Shown here one piece after another: positions 16,963 to 26,625 of a stretch of 64,000 nt of DNA. Where the stretch lies: contig CANMFX010000001.1 of the NCBI GenBank assembly GCA_947497315.1, positions 682,001-746,000 on the forward strand, written 5' to 3'. Both the position numbers and the translations under genes were made by a program. The first letter of the stretch is position 1; each line of letters begins with the position of its first letter. The DNA comes from an uncultured Sphingomonadaceae bacterium. Lineage in GTDB: Bacteria; Pseudomonadota; Alphaproteobacteria; Sphingomonadales; Sphingomonadaceae. Below the pieces are notes generated by a model. The model searched no databases. It was given only the letters and a program-made list of their open reading frames with translations, and had not been told where the DNA came from.

Positions 16963-17832
16963 ATGACCTACACCCAGATCCAATATGATGTCGCCGACAA
17001 TATCGCGACGATCACGATCAACCGCCCGGAAAAAATGAACGCCTTCACCAATATGATGTTGAAGGAAATGTGCGACGCGTTTGATAAGATTGATGCGGAT
17101 GACAATGTCCGCGCCGTGATTGTGACAGGATCGGGAGACCGCGCCTTTTGTGCCGGTGCTGATCTGACACCCGAAGGCGGCGCAAAGCCATTTGCCAGCA
17201 GCGATCCGGTGGATGATTATTCGGATCCGCGCGTGCGTGATGGTGGCGGCAAGCTTACCCTGCGCATCTATCAATGCCTGAAACCGGTTATTGCAGCGGT
17301 CAATGGCGCTGCTGTGGGCGTTGGTGCAACCCTGCAATTGCCGATGGACTTTCGCCTCGCTAGTGAAACCGCGCGGTTCGGCTTTGTCTTTGCGCGGCGG
17401 GGCATCGCCCCTGATAGTGCGGCGAGCTGGTTCCTGCCGCATATTGTCGGACGGCCGCAGGCGATCGAATGGTGCATGACCGGGCGCGTATTCAATGCGC
17501 AGGAAGCGCTCGACGGCGGACTGATCCGCTCGATCCACAAGCCCGATGAATTGCTACCGGCAGCCTATGCCTTGGCACGGGAAATTGTCGACAATACGGC
17601 CCCGGTTTCGATTGCCCTCACCCGGCAGATGCTGTGGCAAATACCTTGCGCGGATCATCCGATGGAAGCGCACAAAATTGACAGTCGGATCATCTATAAT
17701 CGCGCAAAATCCGGTGACGCGGCAGAGGGCATTGCCAGTTTCCTTGAAAAGCGCGATCCGGTCTATCCGGACAAAGTGTCGACAGATATGCCAGACACCT
17801 TCCCTTGGTGGGAAGAACCTGTTTATAAGTAG
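16963..17832 (+). CDS. Enoyl-CoA hydratase/isomerase family protein (crotonase)
   Basis: Crotonase of 289 residues. Oxyanion-hole segments are VTGSGDRAFCAGADL and AAVNGAAVGVGATLQLPMDFRLA, followed by FGFVFARRGIAPDSAASWFLPHIVG, where the usual catalytic Glu of the ARRGI region is replaced by Arg/Gly, hinting at an isomerase or other specialised member. A C-terminal extension (DKVSTDMPDTFPWWEEP) is common in actinobacterial and sphingomonad relatives. It completes the beta-oxidation set of this operon. Confidence 0.85.
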   Translation: MTYTQIQYDVADNIATITINRPEKMNAFTNMMLKEMCDAFDKIDADDNVRAVIVTGSGDRAFCAGADLTPEGGAKPFASSDPVDDYSDPRVRDGGGKLTLRIYQCLKPVIAAVNGAAVGVGATLQLPMDFRLASETARFGFVFARRGIAPDSAASWFLPHIVGRPQAIEWCMTGRVFNAQEALDGGLIRSIHKPDELLPAAYALAREIVDNTAPVSIALTRQMLWQIPCADHPMEAHKIDSRIIYNRAKSGDAAEGIASFLEKRDPVYPDKVSTDMPDTFPWWEEPVYK

Positions 17833-17884
17833 TCACTTAAGTTACGGCCTGTGAGTAGGGGCCTGCCGAGTGAGGGGAATGAAG

Positions 17885-18526
17885 ATGAGCGGCGACAAAC
17901 AGGCCGACAAAAACGGAGAAATCGACGGGGCGAGCGCGCGCGGCAAGCTGATCGAAACAGCCAGCCAGATCATGCGCGAAGGCGATACGATCGATATTTC
18001 CTTTAGCGAACTTTCCGTGCGTTCCGGTCTGAACAGCGCGTTGGTCAAATATTATTTCGGCAACAAGGATGGCTTGCTCGAAGCGATTCTCGAACGTGAC
18101 ATGACCAAGATTGTCGAGGATGTCGGGCTTTTGATCGCGAAAGATATGCCGCCGGAGGACAAGTTGCGCCACCATATTGGCGCGGTGATCGATACCTATT
18201 ACCAATATCCCTATATCCACCGCCTGACCATGCGCCTGATCCGCGATCTGCCGCCAGAGGGCGCGCGTGATATTGCCGAGAAATATCTCAAACCCCTGTC
18301 CGAGGCCTATAGCATTTTTGTCGGTGACGGCATCAAGACCGGCGTTTTCCGCGATCTCGACCCGCAGCTGTTTTATTCCGCGGTGACGGGCGCAGCAGAC
18401 CGGTTTTTCACCGGCAAACTGGTGTGGAAATATTGCTATGGCCGCGATGATTTCCACGAGAAGATGCGCGATGCCTATCGCGAGCAGACAGTCGACCTGA
18501 TCATGGCCGGGATTTTGGCGCGATAG
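17885..18526 (+). CDS. TetR/AcrR-family transcriptional regulator
   Basis: About 213 residues. The N-terminal helix-turn-helix reads IDISFSELSVRSGLNSALVKYYFGNKDGLLEAIL, a standard TetR DNA-binding domain; the rest is a helical ligand-binding and dimer domain. I prefer the ATG at 17885, with GAGGGG upstream, over GTG 17870 or ATG 17879. As last gene of the thiolase operon it probably controls the catabolic genes through the three matching sites at 2098, 10333 and 14872, with an acyl-CoA as likely effector. That assignment is inference. Confidence 0.88.
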   Translation: MSGDKQADKNGEIDGASARGKLIETASQIMREGDTIDISFSELSVRSGLNSALVKYYFGNKDGLLEAILERDMTKIVEDVGLLIAKDMPPEDKLRHHIGAVIDTYYQYPYIHRLTMRLIRDLPPEGARDIAEKYLKPLSEAYSIFVGDGIKTGVFRDLDPQLFYSAVTGAADRFFTGKLVWKYCYGRDDFHEKMRDAYREQTVDLIMAGILAR

Positions 18527-18637
18527 GGGCTATGGCCGCGGTTTAATGGTCGCGGCATTGCTGGAAAGTGATTTGGTCAATCGGCTGTTGCTGAAAAGCT
18601 GCTTGCCTTATTGATCAAATTGGCGAAAACTCGGTGT

Positions 18638-19813
18638 ATGTCAGGGGAATTTGAAGCAGCCGGAACAGCTATTGAAGGCGCCTTGATTGCGAAAGCGGTT
18701 GAGAGCGAGAGTGGCGATACGACTGGAGGTAATTCCGGCAAGTGCCTGAATTGCGAAGCGCCGGTTACTGGCAATTATTGCAACAATTGCGGACAGCCGC
18801 TGCATATTCACCGTTCGATCGGTGCGTTTTGGCATGATATCTTGCATGGGGTCCTACATTTCGAAGGGAAATTCTGGCGAACCCTGCCGCTCTTGGTCTG
18901 GAAACCGGGAGACCTGACTCGGCGTTATATTCACGGTCAGCGTGCTCGGTTTATCTCTCCCATGGCGTTGTTTTTGTTTTCCGTGTTCATGATGTTCGCG
19001 GTCTTTTCCTTCCTTGGCGGTCCTTTTTCGGGAGGTAGTGCGGTCGAGACCGACGAAGACGTCAACATGGGCGTTGTTATGCAAACTGCCGATATCGAAA
19101 GACAGATTGCAGAGAAGGAGGCCCAGCTGGAGGCGGGCGACACCGTAGATCAGACGAAATTGCGTCAGGAAATCCTAGATCTGAAGAAAGGCCGAAATCT
19201 CTTGGCGACGATGACCGGCGAAAAAACGCCCTATCCTGAGGTCAAGTTGGGCGACGGTGATGTTAAGCTGGGCAATTTCACTGAGGAAGATCTCGACCAA
19301 TTGCAAACCGGGCTGGAAGATATTCAAGAGGGTAACGTGCTGAACGACGATAGCAGCGTGACCACGGGATCAAAGGAACTCGACAAGACGATCATGGACG
19401 GGTTCAGGAAAGTGAACGAAAATCCGGACCTGTTACTCTACAAACTTAAGGCCAATGGCTATAAATTTGCATGGCTGTTGATCCCGATCTCGCTGCCATT
19501 CGTTTGGCTGACTCTCATCGGTCGTCGTGGTTATCATTTTTATGATCACGCCGTTTTTACGACCTATTCGATCAGCTTCATGTCGTTGCTGTTTATAACT
19601 TGTGCAGCGCTGGCGGCACTCGGTGTGTCGCAAGAAATATGGGTTATTTTGCTTATGTTCTATCCGCCATTTCACATGTACCGACAGTTGCGGCATGCCT
19701 ATAAGCTCTCCAGGATCGAAGCGCTGCTTAGACTTTCTGCCTTGCTTGTCTTCACTGTCATCAGCATGACATTGTTTTTCACCATTCTGTTTGCAGTTGG
19801 GATTCTGGGATAA
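18638..19813 (+). CDS. DUF3667-type membrane protein with N-terminal zinc ribbon
   Basis: About 391 residues. A Cys4 zinc ribbon (CLNCEAPVTGNYCNNCGQ) is followed by the DUF3667 signature region (FWHDILHGVLHFEGKFWRTLPLLVWKPGDLTRRYIHGQRARFISPMALFLF), a helical extracytoplasmic or cytosolic middle with a likely coiled coil (IERQIAEKEAQLEAGD), and several membrane helices at the C-terminus. Function of the family is unknown. The ATG at 18638 is chosen over a TTG at 18611. The phoD-like gene starts 3 bp after the stop, so the two may be coupled. Confidence 0.75.
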   Translation: MSGEFEAAGTAIEGALIAKAVESESGDTTGGNSGKCLNCEAPVTGNYCNNCGQPLHIHRSIGAFWHDILHGVLHFEGKFWRTLPLLVWKPGDLTRRYIHGQRARFISPMALFLFSVFMMFAVFSFLGGPFSGGSAVETDEDVNMGVVMQTADIERQIAEKEAQLEAGDTVDQTKLRQEILDLKKGRNLLATMTGEKTPYPEVKLGDGDVKLGNFTEEDLDQLQTGLEDIQEGNVLNDDSSVTTGSKELDKTIMDGFRKVNENPDLLLYKLKANGYKFAWLLIPISLPFVWLTLIGRRGYHFYDHAVFTTYSISFMSLLFITCAALAALGVSQEIWVILLMFYPPFHMYRQLRHAYKLSRIEALLRLSALLVFTVISMTLFFTILFAVGILG

Positions 19814-19816
19814 ATT

Positions 19817-21454
19817 ATGACCATAAAAATTGATCGTCGCCAGTTAATGGCTCTGGGCACATTTGGCCTCGGTGCAATGTCTGCACCTGCATATGCTGCT
19901 ATGGCCAAGGCGCGTGGATTTACTCATGGTGTGGCAAGTGGCGAGCCGTCGCAAAACTCGGTATTGCTGTGGACCCGTTTTGTCGGCGGAGGCGACAGCC
20001 AGCTGACCGTTGAAATGGCGCAAAATGTTGATTTCTCCGGTGCGAAAATGGTTGGCGAGGTGACAGCGTCTGCGAGCCGGGATCATATTGCAAAATATGT
20101 CGTTTCGGATCTGGTGCCGGGTCAATGGTATTTCTATCGCTTTGTTGCGCCTGATGGATCCAAGTCGATGGCGGGTCGCACCCGGACGTTGCCACAGGGA
20201 CCGACTCAGAAATTCAACCTTGGCGTATTCGGCTGCTCCAATCTGCCATTCGGTTATTTCAACGCTTATGCCCATGCCGCTCAGCGCAGCGATCTCGATA
20301 TGGTGATGCATAGCGGTGATTATCTTTATGAGTATCCGGTCGGCACTTATCCCTCCGAAAAGCAAATGCTAGAAGGTCGGGCGATTGATCCGGGGCATGA
20401 GATTGTTCAGTTGGCGGATTACCGCCTGCGCTACGCCGCCTATCGCAGCGACCCCGATTTGCAGCGTATCCATCAGCTTTATCCGATGGTCGCAATGTGG
20501 GATGATCATGAATTCACCAATGATGCCCATATGAGCGGCGCGCAAAACCACCAGCCCAAGACGGAAGGCGACTGGGAAGTGCGCAAGCGTATCGCTGAAC
20601 AGGTTTATCGGGAATGGATGCCAGTGCGTGACCGTGATGAGGGCGGACCTCTCTGGAGCGAGTACCAGATAGGCGATCTTGCGACCTTGTTCATGACAGA
20701 AAGCCGGATTGGCGGGCGCAGTGAACCGGCAGATTTGGCAGCTGCTTTGCAGGGGCAGGAGAATATCCAGACGGCTCTCGAGACATTTCGCGACACCACC
20801 TGGCAAGATTCCGAACGGCAGATGCTGGGCGCTGTGCAAGAGGCGTGGCTCGCCGAAGCAATGCGCAAATCGCGGACATCCGGCACCAAGTGGCAGGTTT
20901 GGGGTCAACAATGCGTGATGGGCGAATTGCGCCTGCCGCAAGAGGCCGTGAACTGGCTTGCCGATGATGCGCCGGCTTTCGCGAAAGCACGTGTAGCAGT
21001 TGGCGCACTTGCATCCAAAGTTGGCCTGCCGATTAATCTCGACAGTTGGGATGGTTATCCCAAAGCGCGGGAACGCGCGTTGATGGGTGCGCAGGAGGCT
21101 GATGCCGATCTGATCGTGCTCTCTGGCGATAGCCATAATGGCTGGGCGTTTAACCTGGAAACCAGCGGCGGCGCAGCAGGTGTTGAATTTGGCGGCCATA
21201 GCGTGACGTCGCCCGGACTGGAATCCTATCTGTCCGGTGCAGACGCCGCGACAGCAGCGCGCGCGTTGCGCGAAACCAACGACCAACTGCAATGGTGTGA
21301 CACATCCAATCGCGGCTATATGACTGTTTCGTTCACACCGGAAAAAGCGACTTCTACCTGGCACTTCCTTGATACCATCCGCGCCAAGTCTACCATGATG
21401 AAGGGCAGCGAAAGCCGCTCCGTTATGCGGGGGCAGCGGAGTTTGGCGGTCTAG
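19817..21454 (+). CDS. phoD: Alkaline phosphatase D-like phosphodiesterase/phosphatase, Tat-exported
   Basis: PhoD-family metallophosphoesterase of 545 residues. The N-terminus DRRQLMALGTFGLGAMSAPAYA is a twin-arginine signal. After an N-terminal Fn3-like domain (FTHGVASGEPSQNSVLLWTRF) come VFGCSNL, HSGDYLYEYPVG, MWDDHEFTND, LSGDSHNGWAF and FGGHSVTSPG, which hold the metal ligands. Members hydrolyse phosphate mono- or diesters (including teichoic acid or phospholipid) in the periplasm. It lies directly behind the DUF3667 gene. No pho box was recognised. Confidence 0.88.
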   Translation: MTIKIDRRQLMALGTFGLGAMSAPAYAAMAKARGFTHGVASGEPSQNSVLLWTRFVGGGDSQLTVEMAQNVDFSGAKMVGEVTASASRDHIAKYVVSDLVPGQWYFYRFVAPDGSKSMAGRTRTLPQGPTQKFNLGVFGCSNLPFGYFNAYAHAAQRSDLDMVMHSGDYLYEYPVGTYPSEKQMLEGRAIDPGHEIVQLADYRLRYAAYRSDPDLQRIHQLYPMVAMWDDHEFTNDAHMSGAQNHQPKTEGDWEVRKRIAEQVYREWMPVRDRDEGGPLWSEYQIGDLATLFMTESRIGGRSEPADLAAALQGQENIQTALETFRDTTWQDSERQMLGAVQEAWLAEAMRKSRTSGTKWQVWGQQCVMGELRLPQEAVNWLADDAPAFAKARVAVGALASKVGLPINLDSWDGYPKARERALMGAQEADADLIVLSGDSHNGWAFNLETSGGAAGVEFGGHSVTSPGLESYLSGADAATAARALRETNDQLQWCDTSNRGYMTVSFTPEKATSTWHFLDTIRAKSTMMKGSESRSVMRGQRSLAV

Positions 21455-21554
21455 GTGCGGCTGAACAACAATTTGTCCTGACCCCCTCGACATTCCTATC
21501 AAAGTTGCGCAAAGCAGCGGCTGCGTAAAATGAAACACCGGAATTAGAGAAACC

Positions 21555-22733
21555 ATGTCTGAAGAATTCTACCGCATCAAACGCCTGCCGCCTTATGTGT
21601 TCGCTGAAGTGAACGCGATGAAGGCGGAAGCGCGCGCCCGCGGTGAGGATATTATCGACCTTGGCATGGGCAATCCCGATGGTGCGCCCGCACAGCACGT
21701 GATCGACAAACTGAGCGAAACCGCCAACGATCCGACCGCGCACCGCTATAGCGCGTCGAAAGGCATCAAGGGCCTGCGCCTGGCCCAGTCCAACTATTAC
21801 AAGCGCCGCTTTGATGTGGACTTGGATCCGGAAAGCGAAGTGATCGTGACCCTGGGTTCCAAGGAAGGCCTTGCCAATCTGGCGCAGGCGATTACGGCGC
21901 CTGGTGATGTGGTGCTCGCGCCCAACCCCTCTTATCCGATTCACACCTTCGGTTTCATCATTGCCGGCGCAGCGATCCGCTCTATTCCTGCAGCACCCGG
22001 TCCGGATTTCTTCACCCGGCTCGAATATGCCATGAGTTACAGCGTGCCGAAACCATCAGTGCTGGTGATGGGCTATCCGTCCAACCCGACCGCCTATGTC
22101 GCCGATCTCGATTTTTACCAAAAGGTTGTCGATTTTGCGCGTGAGCATAAGCTTTGGGTGATCAGTGATCTTGCTTATGCAGAAATCTATTATGGCGATG
22201 TGCCAACACCATCCATGTTGCAGATTGATGGCGCGAAGGATTGTGTGGTTGAATTTACCAGCATGTCCAAAACCTATTCGATGCCCGGCTGGCGCATGGG
22301 CTTTGCGGTTGGCAATCAAAAGCTGATCGGCGCGCTGACACGGGTCAAATCCTATCTCGACTATGGAGCCTTTACACCAATTCAGGTTGCGGCCACCGCA
22401 GCGCTCAACGGCCCGCAAGATATTATTGATGAAAACCGTGCGCTTTATAAAAAGCGCCGAGACGTGATGGTAGAAAGCTTTGGCCGCGCCGGCTGGGACA
22501 TTCCACCACCGGAAGCCAGCATGTTTGCCTGGGCGCCGGTTCCGGAGCAGTTTCGCGAACTCGGCTCAATGGAATTTGCCAAACGGCTGCTTGCCGAAGC
22601 GGGTGTTGCCGTTGCCCCCGGTACAGGCTTTGGCGACGAGGGTGAGGGCTATGTTCGTCTTGCGCTAGTGGAAAATGAGCAGCGCATCCGGCAAGCGGCG
22701 CGGAATATGAAAAAGTTTCTCAGCCAAGGGTGA
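21555..22733 (+). CDS. alaC: PLP-dependent aminotransferase, alanine transaminase AlaC type
   Basis: Fold-type I aminotransferase of 392 residues starting EEFYRIKRLPPYVFAEVNAMK, with DLGMGNPDG, YSASKGIKGLR, MGYPSNPTA, SDLAYAEIYY and the PLP lysine K239 in SMSKTYSMPGWRMGF. This pattern is that of AlaC/YfdZ, which forms alanine from pyruvate and glutamate, although close relatives serve methionine or diaminopimelate metabolism. No operon partner is evident: the next gene is convergent. Confidence 0.85.
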   Translation: MSEEFYRIKRLPPYVFAEVNAMKAEARARGEDIIDLGMGNPDGAPAQHVIDKLSETANDPTAHRYSASKGIKGLRLAQSNYYKRRFDVDLDPESEVIVTLGSKEGLANLAQAITAPGDVVLAPNPSYPIHTFGFIIAGAAIRSIPAAPGPDFFTRLEYAMSYSVPKPSVLVMGYPSNPTAYVADLDFYQKVVDFAREHKLWVISDLAYAEIYYGDVPTPSMLQIDGAKDCVVEFTSMSKTYSMPGWRMGFAVGNQKLIGALTRVKSYLDYGAFTPIQVAATAALNGPQDIIDENRALYKKRRDVMVESFGRAGWDIPPPEASMFAWAPVPEQFRELGSMEFAKRLLAEAGVAVAPGTGFGDEGEGYVRLALVENEQRIRQAARNMKKFLSQG

Positions 22734-22774
22734 TTTGCTTCAGGCCAGAAGCGGGCACGCTCGTGATATGACCG

Positions 22775-23464
22775 TCAATCGTTCAGCACGTTAATTGCGG
22801 CATGAACCCGGTCACGAATATCATCGCGATCGAGCCCTGGTTCAATCTCGTCCTGCACAGCATAGGTTATCACGCCGCTTTTCTGCACGAATGTATCGCG
22901 CGGCGAGATGATGCCGCTGTCGAGCGCGACCGGTACCAAAGGCAGCCCCATCAGTTTGTAGATACCGGCAAAGCCCGTTTGCAATTCCGGTCGCTCGCCA
23001 TGGTGGGCACGGCTCCCTTCTGCAAAAATGACAATCGGGCGACCTTCGGCGACCGCTTTTTTGGCTTGTTTGATAATTTGGCGCATCGCCGCGCCTCCGC
23101 CGTTCCGGTCGATGCCCAGCAGTCCGTGTTTTTTGGCGATCCAGCCCCAGAGCGGGATGACGAGCAGTTCTTTTTTGGCGATGACCACTGGCTTGTCAAA
23201 AATGCGCAGCAGATCAATCGTTTCAAACATGCTTTCATGCTTAAAAACGTAAAGCAGGGGTTCGTTGCGAATTTCGCCCTTTATCTCGACCCGGATGCCA
23301 AGAATGATCCGGGCGCATAGATAATGATAACGACTCCATAGCTGTGCCATATAATGTGTGCCGGGCACCGAAAACAGCGCGACGATAAACGATAAAATGA
23401 TGATCGGCGTTGATCCGCCATAGAATAGCGGGATGAACAGGAGTGATCGGACTTTTGCCAACAT
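22775..23464 (-). CDS. plsC: 1-acyl-sn-glycerol-3-phosphate acyltransferase
   Basis: PlsC-type acyltransferase of 229 residues that makes phosphatidic acid at the inner membrane. A membrane helix near 8-30 precedes the catalytic motif KHESMFETIDL, which is H-x4-E rather than the common H-x4-D. The substrate-binding motif is FAEGSRAHHGERPEL and the third motif GLPLVPVALDSG. It follows the ydcF-like gene by 2 bp and is the last gene of the ftsE-ftsX-ydcF-plsC unit. Confidence 0.88.
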   Translation of the reverse strand: MLAKVRSLLFIPLFYGGSTPIIILSFIVALFSVPGTHYMAQLWSRYHYLCARIILGIRVEIKGEIRNEPLLYVFKHESMFETIDLLRIFDKPVVIAKKELLVIPLWGWIAKKHGLLGIDRNGGGAAMRQIIKQAKKAVAEGRPIVIFAEGSRAHHGERPELQTGFAGIYKLMGLPLVPVALDSGIISPRDTFVQKSGVITYAVQDEIEPGLDRDDIRDRVHAAINVLND

Positions 23465-23466
23465 AT

Positions 23467-24000
23467 CTAGATACCCGCCAAGGCCGCCGTGCGACGCATC
23501 AGGAATTTATTATACTCTTTGAATAAAGTGCCCAGGGACGGTGCGGTCGCAACTGCATCGGATATGATTGCGATATCCGATGGTACGGCGCGTTCCAGTT
23601 CCAGGCGTGCCCGCCGCATATGCCAGTCAGACGTCACCAGCCGGATCGATGTGTCTTTCCGTCCCGCGGCCCAGCGTGCGGTTTCCAAAGCATTTGAACG
23701 CGTGTCCACCGCTTGAAAACCCAAATCAATACAACAGTTAAACAGTGTTTCGTCGCGATTATAAGCCGCGGCCAGTTCCCCCGGTTTCACATCCCGGTCC
23801 ACACCGGATATCAGCAGATTTTTCGCTTTATTTTCCTCCAGCAGTTGCAAAGCATGCTCAATACGCTGCGGGCCGCCTGTCAGGACCACAATGGAATCCG
23901 TCTGCACATCATCCGCCGCAGTACGCGGCAAATCTATTGCAAACCAGGCGAACCCGATCATCCAGAGAAGCAGCAGAAAACAGAAGAAACGTAAGATCAT
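23467..24000 (-). CDS. YdcF/ElyC-family (DUF218) membrane-anchored protein
   Basis: About 177 residues with an N-terminal membrane helix (FFCFLLLLWMIGFAWFAI) and a DUF218 domain: SIVVLTGGPQRIEHALQLLEENKAKNLLISG, then TSDWHMRRARLELERAV. Family members ElyC and SanA affect envelope integrity and undecaprenyl carrier use in E. coli. It sits between ftsX (9 bp gap) and plsC, and the same gene order is common in alphaproteobacteria, so an envelope role is plausible. Confidence 0.85.
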   Translation of the reverse strand: MILRFFCFLLLLWMIGFAWFAIDLPRTAADDVQTDSIVVLTGGPQRIEHALQLLEENKAKNLLISGVDRDVKPGELAAAYNRDETLFNCCIDLGFQAVDTRSNALETARWAAGRKDTSIRLVTSDWHMRRARLELERAVPSDIAIISDAVATAPSLGTLFKEYNKFLMRRTAALAGI

Positions 24001-24009
24001 GAAATGTGA

Positions 24010-24930
24010 CTACAATATTTTCTTGAGCGCGCCCATGACCGTCATTCGCGCAGTCACCATCGCAAGGATCATTCCCAATATCGGAATGGCCCCGATAATC
24101 AACCAGCTATACCAAGAGAGGTCTAGCGATTGCACCAATCCCGAACCAAGAGCGGAAAGCTGCATGCCCAGCAGGAGGATGATTGCAGCGCCGCAGATCA
24201 AACCCAGTACCCCGCCCAACAGCGCATCGAGCGCAATCCGCCTTTGAAACAGGCGGCTGATCTGCCGGTCGGTCCCGCCGAGCAAATGAATGACGCCGAT
24301 CGTTTCCTTATGTGTATTGAGCGCGGCCCGGGCGGAGATGATCACTGCTGCGGCCGTCGCGATTGCAAGCAATATCACCAGGCCAAAAGCAATCCATTGC
24401 AGCGATTGGACCAAGGCGATCACTGGCGCTATCAGGGCGCTGCTGGGTTCAATGCGGGCACTGGCGGCTAATGGTCTGATACCGGCGCGCAGTGCTTCGA
24501 GCTCTTTCTCACCAATGGGCTGCGCCAATTTCAAGTCGATAAGAGCCGGCAGAGGAATATCTTCCAGCAGGCCACCGGTGTCCTGTCCCCCGTCTGCAGA
24601 CTGGCCCAGCCACGGTGCGATCAAGTCTTCAATTTCCTGGGCGGGCAGGACTCTTACCTCTTCTACCAGTTCCATGCCGCGTAAGCGGGCCGCGGCGTCA
24701 CTTGTCTGTTGAGCTTTTTGATCAGGATTGGCCTCGATAATTTGAACCGTTGCTCGGCTGGAGAGTTGATCCGACACATTTTGTCCGGCTTCGGTAAAGG
24801 CAAGACCTATGGCTGTCGCCAGCACCATTAAAAAAATCATAATCGCAATGACCCAGGGCATCGGCCCTGACAGGCGTCCCTCGGGTATCAGTCGGCGGTC
24901 ATGGCCGGGAATGACAAACAGACTGAGCAT
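24010..24930 (-). CDS. ftsX: Cell division ABC transporter permease FtsX
   Basis: FtsX-family protein of 306 residues. A basic N-terminus leads to a first membrane helix (PMPWVIAIMIFLMVLATAIGLAFT), a periplasmic loop (about 55-165), then three more helices. With FtsE it forms the complex that couples divisome activity to periplasmic amidase activation. It follows ftsE by 11 bp. Confidence 0.9.
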   Translation of the reverse strand: MLSLFVIPGHDRRLIPEGRLSGPMPWVIAIMIFLMVLATAIGLAFTEAGQNVSDQLSSRATVQIIEANPDQKAQQTSDAAARLRGMELVEEVRVLPAQEIEDLIAPWLGQSADGGQDTGGLLEDIPLPALIDLKLAQPIGEKELEALRAGIRPLAASARIEPSSALIAPVIALVQSLQWIAFGLVILLAIATAAAVIISARAALNTHKETIGVIHLLGGTDRQISRLFQRRIALDALLGGVLGLICGAAIILLLGMQLSALGSGLVQSLDLSWYSWLIIGAIPILGMILAMVTARMTVMGALKKIL

Positions 24931-24941
24931 CAGGCCGCTAC

Positions 24942-25652
24942 CTAAGCCCTGTCACGCGGCAAGGGAGGATTGCGCAAAGAACCGGTTGGATCAGATAGTC
25001 CGCCCTTTTCAAGCTTCATCATTTGCGCACCGGGCACTTTGCTCAGCAAATGAATATCATGCGTGGCTACGACGATTGTAGTGCCCAGGGTATTGAGCGC
25101 CTCGAACAGCTGCAGCAAGCGTATCGCCATGTCCGGGTCGACATTTCCAGTCGGCTCATCCGCCACCAATATTTCCGGCCGACCAATCACCGCACGGGCA
25201 ATGGCAACCCGTTGCTGTTCTCCGCCCGACAAGGTCGCAGGCCTGGCCTCTGCGCGGTCGCCAAGACCAACCCAGTCGAGCATCTCGGCCACCGGTGTCG
25301 TCAAATCTCTTTCTTTTACGCCCGCGACGCGTAGCGGCAGCGCGATATTGTCAAAAGCCGAGAGATGCGGCACCAACCTGAAATCCTGAAACACCACGCC
25401 AATGCGCCTCCGGAAACCAGGCAAGCGTTCTCTCGGCATGGTAACGGCGTCTTCACCAAACAGCCGGATCAGACCGCGACTGGGCCGCTGGGCAAGATAG
25501 AGTAGTTTCAGAAGCGAGGTCTTGCCGGCGCCTGATGCGCCCGTCAGGAAATAGAAACTGCCGGGATACAGCGTAAATGTAAGGTCAGATAGCGTCTCAA
25601 TGCCAGCACCATAGCGCAGGCCAACATTTTCAAATTGAACAATTTCATTCAT
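24942..25652 (-). CDS. ftsE: Cell division ATP-binding protein FtsE
   Basis: ABC ATPase of about 236 residues. Walker A is [14 protein letters not shown], the signature [14 protein letters not shown], Walker [14 protein letters not shown], and the switch His is in VVATHD. The FtsE-type opening [15 protein letters not shown] supports the ATG at 25652 rather than the TTG at 25664. It heads the leftward ftsE-ftsX-ydcF-plsC unit; 200 bp separate it from the divergent zinc-ribbon gene. Confidence 0.92.
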   Translation of the reverse strand: MNEIVQFENVGLRYGAGIETLSDLTFTLYPGSFYFLTGASGAGKTSLLKLLYLAQRPSRGLIRLFGEDAVTMPRERLPGFRRRIGVVFQDFRLVPHLSAFDNIALPLRVAGVKERDLTTPVAEMLDWVGLGDRAEARPATLSGGEQQRVAIARAVIGRPEILVADEPTGNVDPDMAIRLLQLFEALNTLGTTIVVATHDIHLLSKVPGAQMMKLEKGGLSDPTGSLRNPPLPRDRA

Positions 25653-25852
25653 CTGGATTTTCAAATCGCTTGATCAGGTTGGGACGCTATACAATTGACC
25701 GCATCAATAGGACGTTACGTCCTCTGAAATCAACTGCTGCGTGCCCGTCCGCTCGCGGGATGGACGTGAAAACGTTGAAAAAAAGGCACTTGTCTCAAAA
25801 GCATGAACCGCAGACTTGCAGTTTCATGGAATGGCGTGTTTAGAAGAATGCC

Positions 25853-26605
25853 ATGATATTGAATTGCCCGGCCTGCAAGACACGTTATCTCGTCCCCGAC
25901 AGTGCAATCGGCCCTACTGGCCGGTCCGTGCGCTGTGCATCATGCCGCCATAACTGGTTTCAGGAGCCAGCTCCGCCAGAACCTGCCAAAATGGTGGAAC
26001 AAGCTGGGCAACCGACCCCGGGCGCACCGTCGCCGCCGCCAACAAATCGGCCGGATCCTGAACCGGATGGCGCAGCAATGGCGGCAGCGCCACCAGCAGC
26101 ATCCGCATCAGCGGTTACGCCCCCTTTTGTATCCGAAACCAGCAGCTTTGCCCACGAGCCGCCATTTAAGCCGCGCCGGAATCCTGCGAAACTATGGACT
26201 ATTGCCGCGATTGCTTTTGCCAGCCTGATCATCTTGATTGGCGGTGCGCTCTATGCGTTCGGTACGCCAAACTGGTTACAGAGCTATCAGATGGCATCGG
26301 TTGATGACACGCCATTGCTGATTGAGCTTAGCCAGAAACAGGATCGCCGGACATTGCCCGATGGCACTGAATATTTTGCGGCGAGCGGGACCATAATCAA
26401 TCCGACCGATAGCGAGCAATCCGTACCGCCAATGCTGGTGATCCTGCGGGATGCCAGCGGCCGGATTGTCTATAGCTGGAAAATGAAGGCACCCACAAAA
26501 GAGCTGGCCCCCGGTGCGAGAATCAACTTCAACGAAGCCAAGCTCGACGTGCCCCGTGCTGCAAGTCAGTTAGAGGTCGGTTGGGCTGATATAACACGCC
26601 AATAG
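25853..26605 (+). CDS. MJ0042-type zinc-ribbon membrane protein
   Basis: Protein of 250 residues. An N-terminal zinc ribbon (C5, C8, C28, C31; [16 protein letters not shown] and [11 protein letters not shown]) is followed by a Pro/Ala-rich linker, a membrane helix near 115-138 and a C-terminal domain resembling DUF3426 ([42 protein letters not shown]). Such proteins are often found beside ftsE in sphingomonads. Function is unknown. Confidence 0.75.
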   Translation: MILNCPACKTRYLVPDSAIGPTGRSVRCASCRHNWFQEPAPPEPAKMVEQAGQPTPGAPSPPPTNRPDPEPDGAAMAAAPPAASASAVTPPFVSETSSFAHEPPFKPRRNPAKLWTIAAIAFASLIILIGGALYAFGTPNWLQSYQMASVDDTPLLIELSQKQDRRTLPDGTEYFAASGTIINPTDSEQSVPPMLVILRDASGRIVYSWKMKAPTKELAPGARINFNEAKLDVPRAASQLEVGWADITRQ

Positions 26606-26625
26606 CTGCTATTTCTATTCTGCCA

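Noticed and set aside
20369-21556. 395-codon minus-strand open frame opposite phoD
   Set aside because: It lies wholly against phoD, whose metal motifs and Tat signal are clear; the antisense product has no recognisable family and a His/Cys/Arg-rich composition typical of shadow frames.
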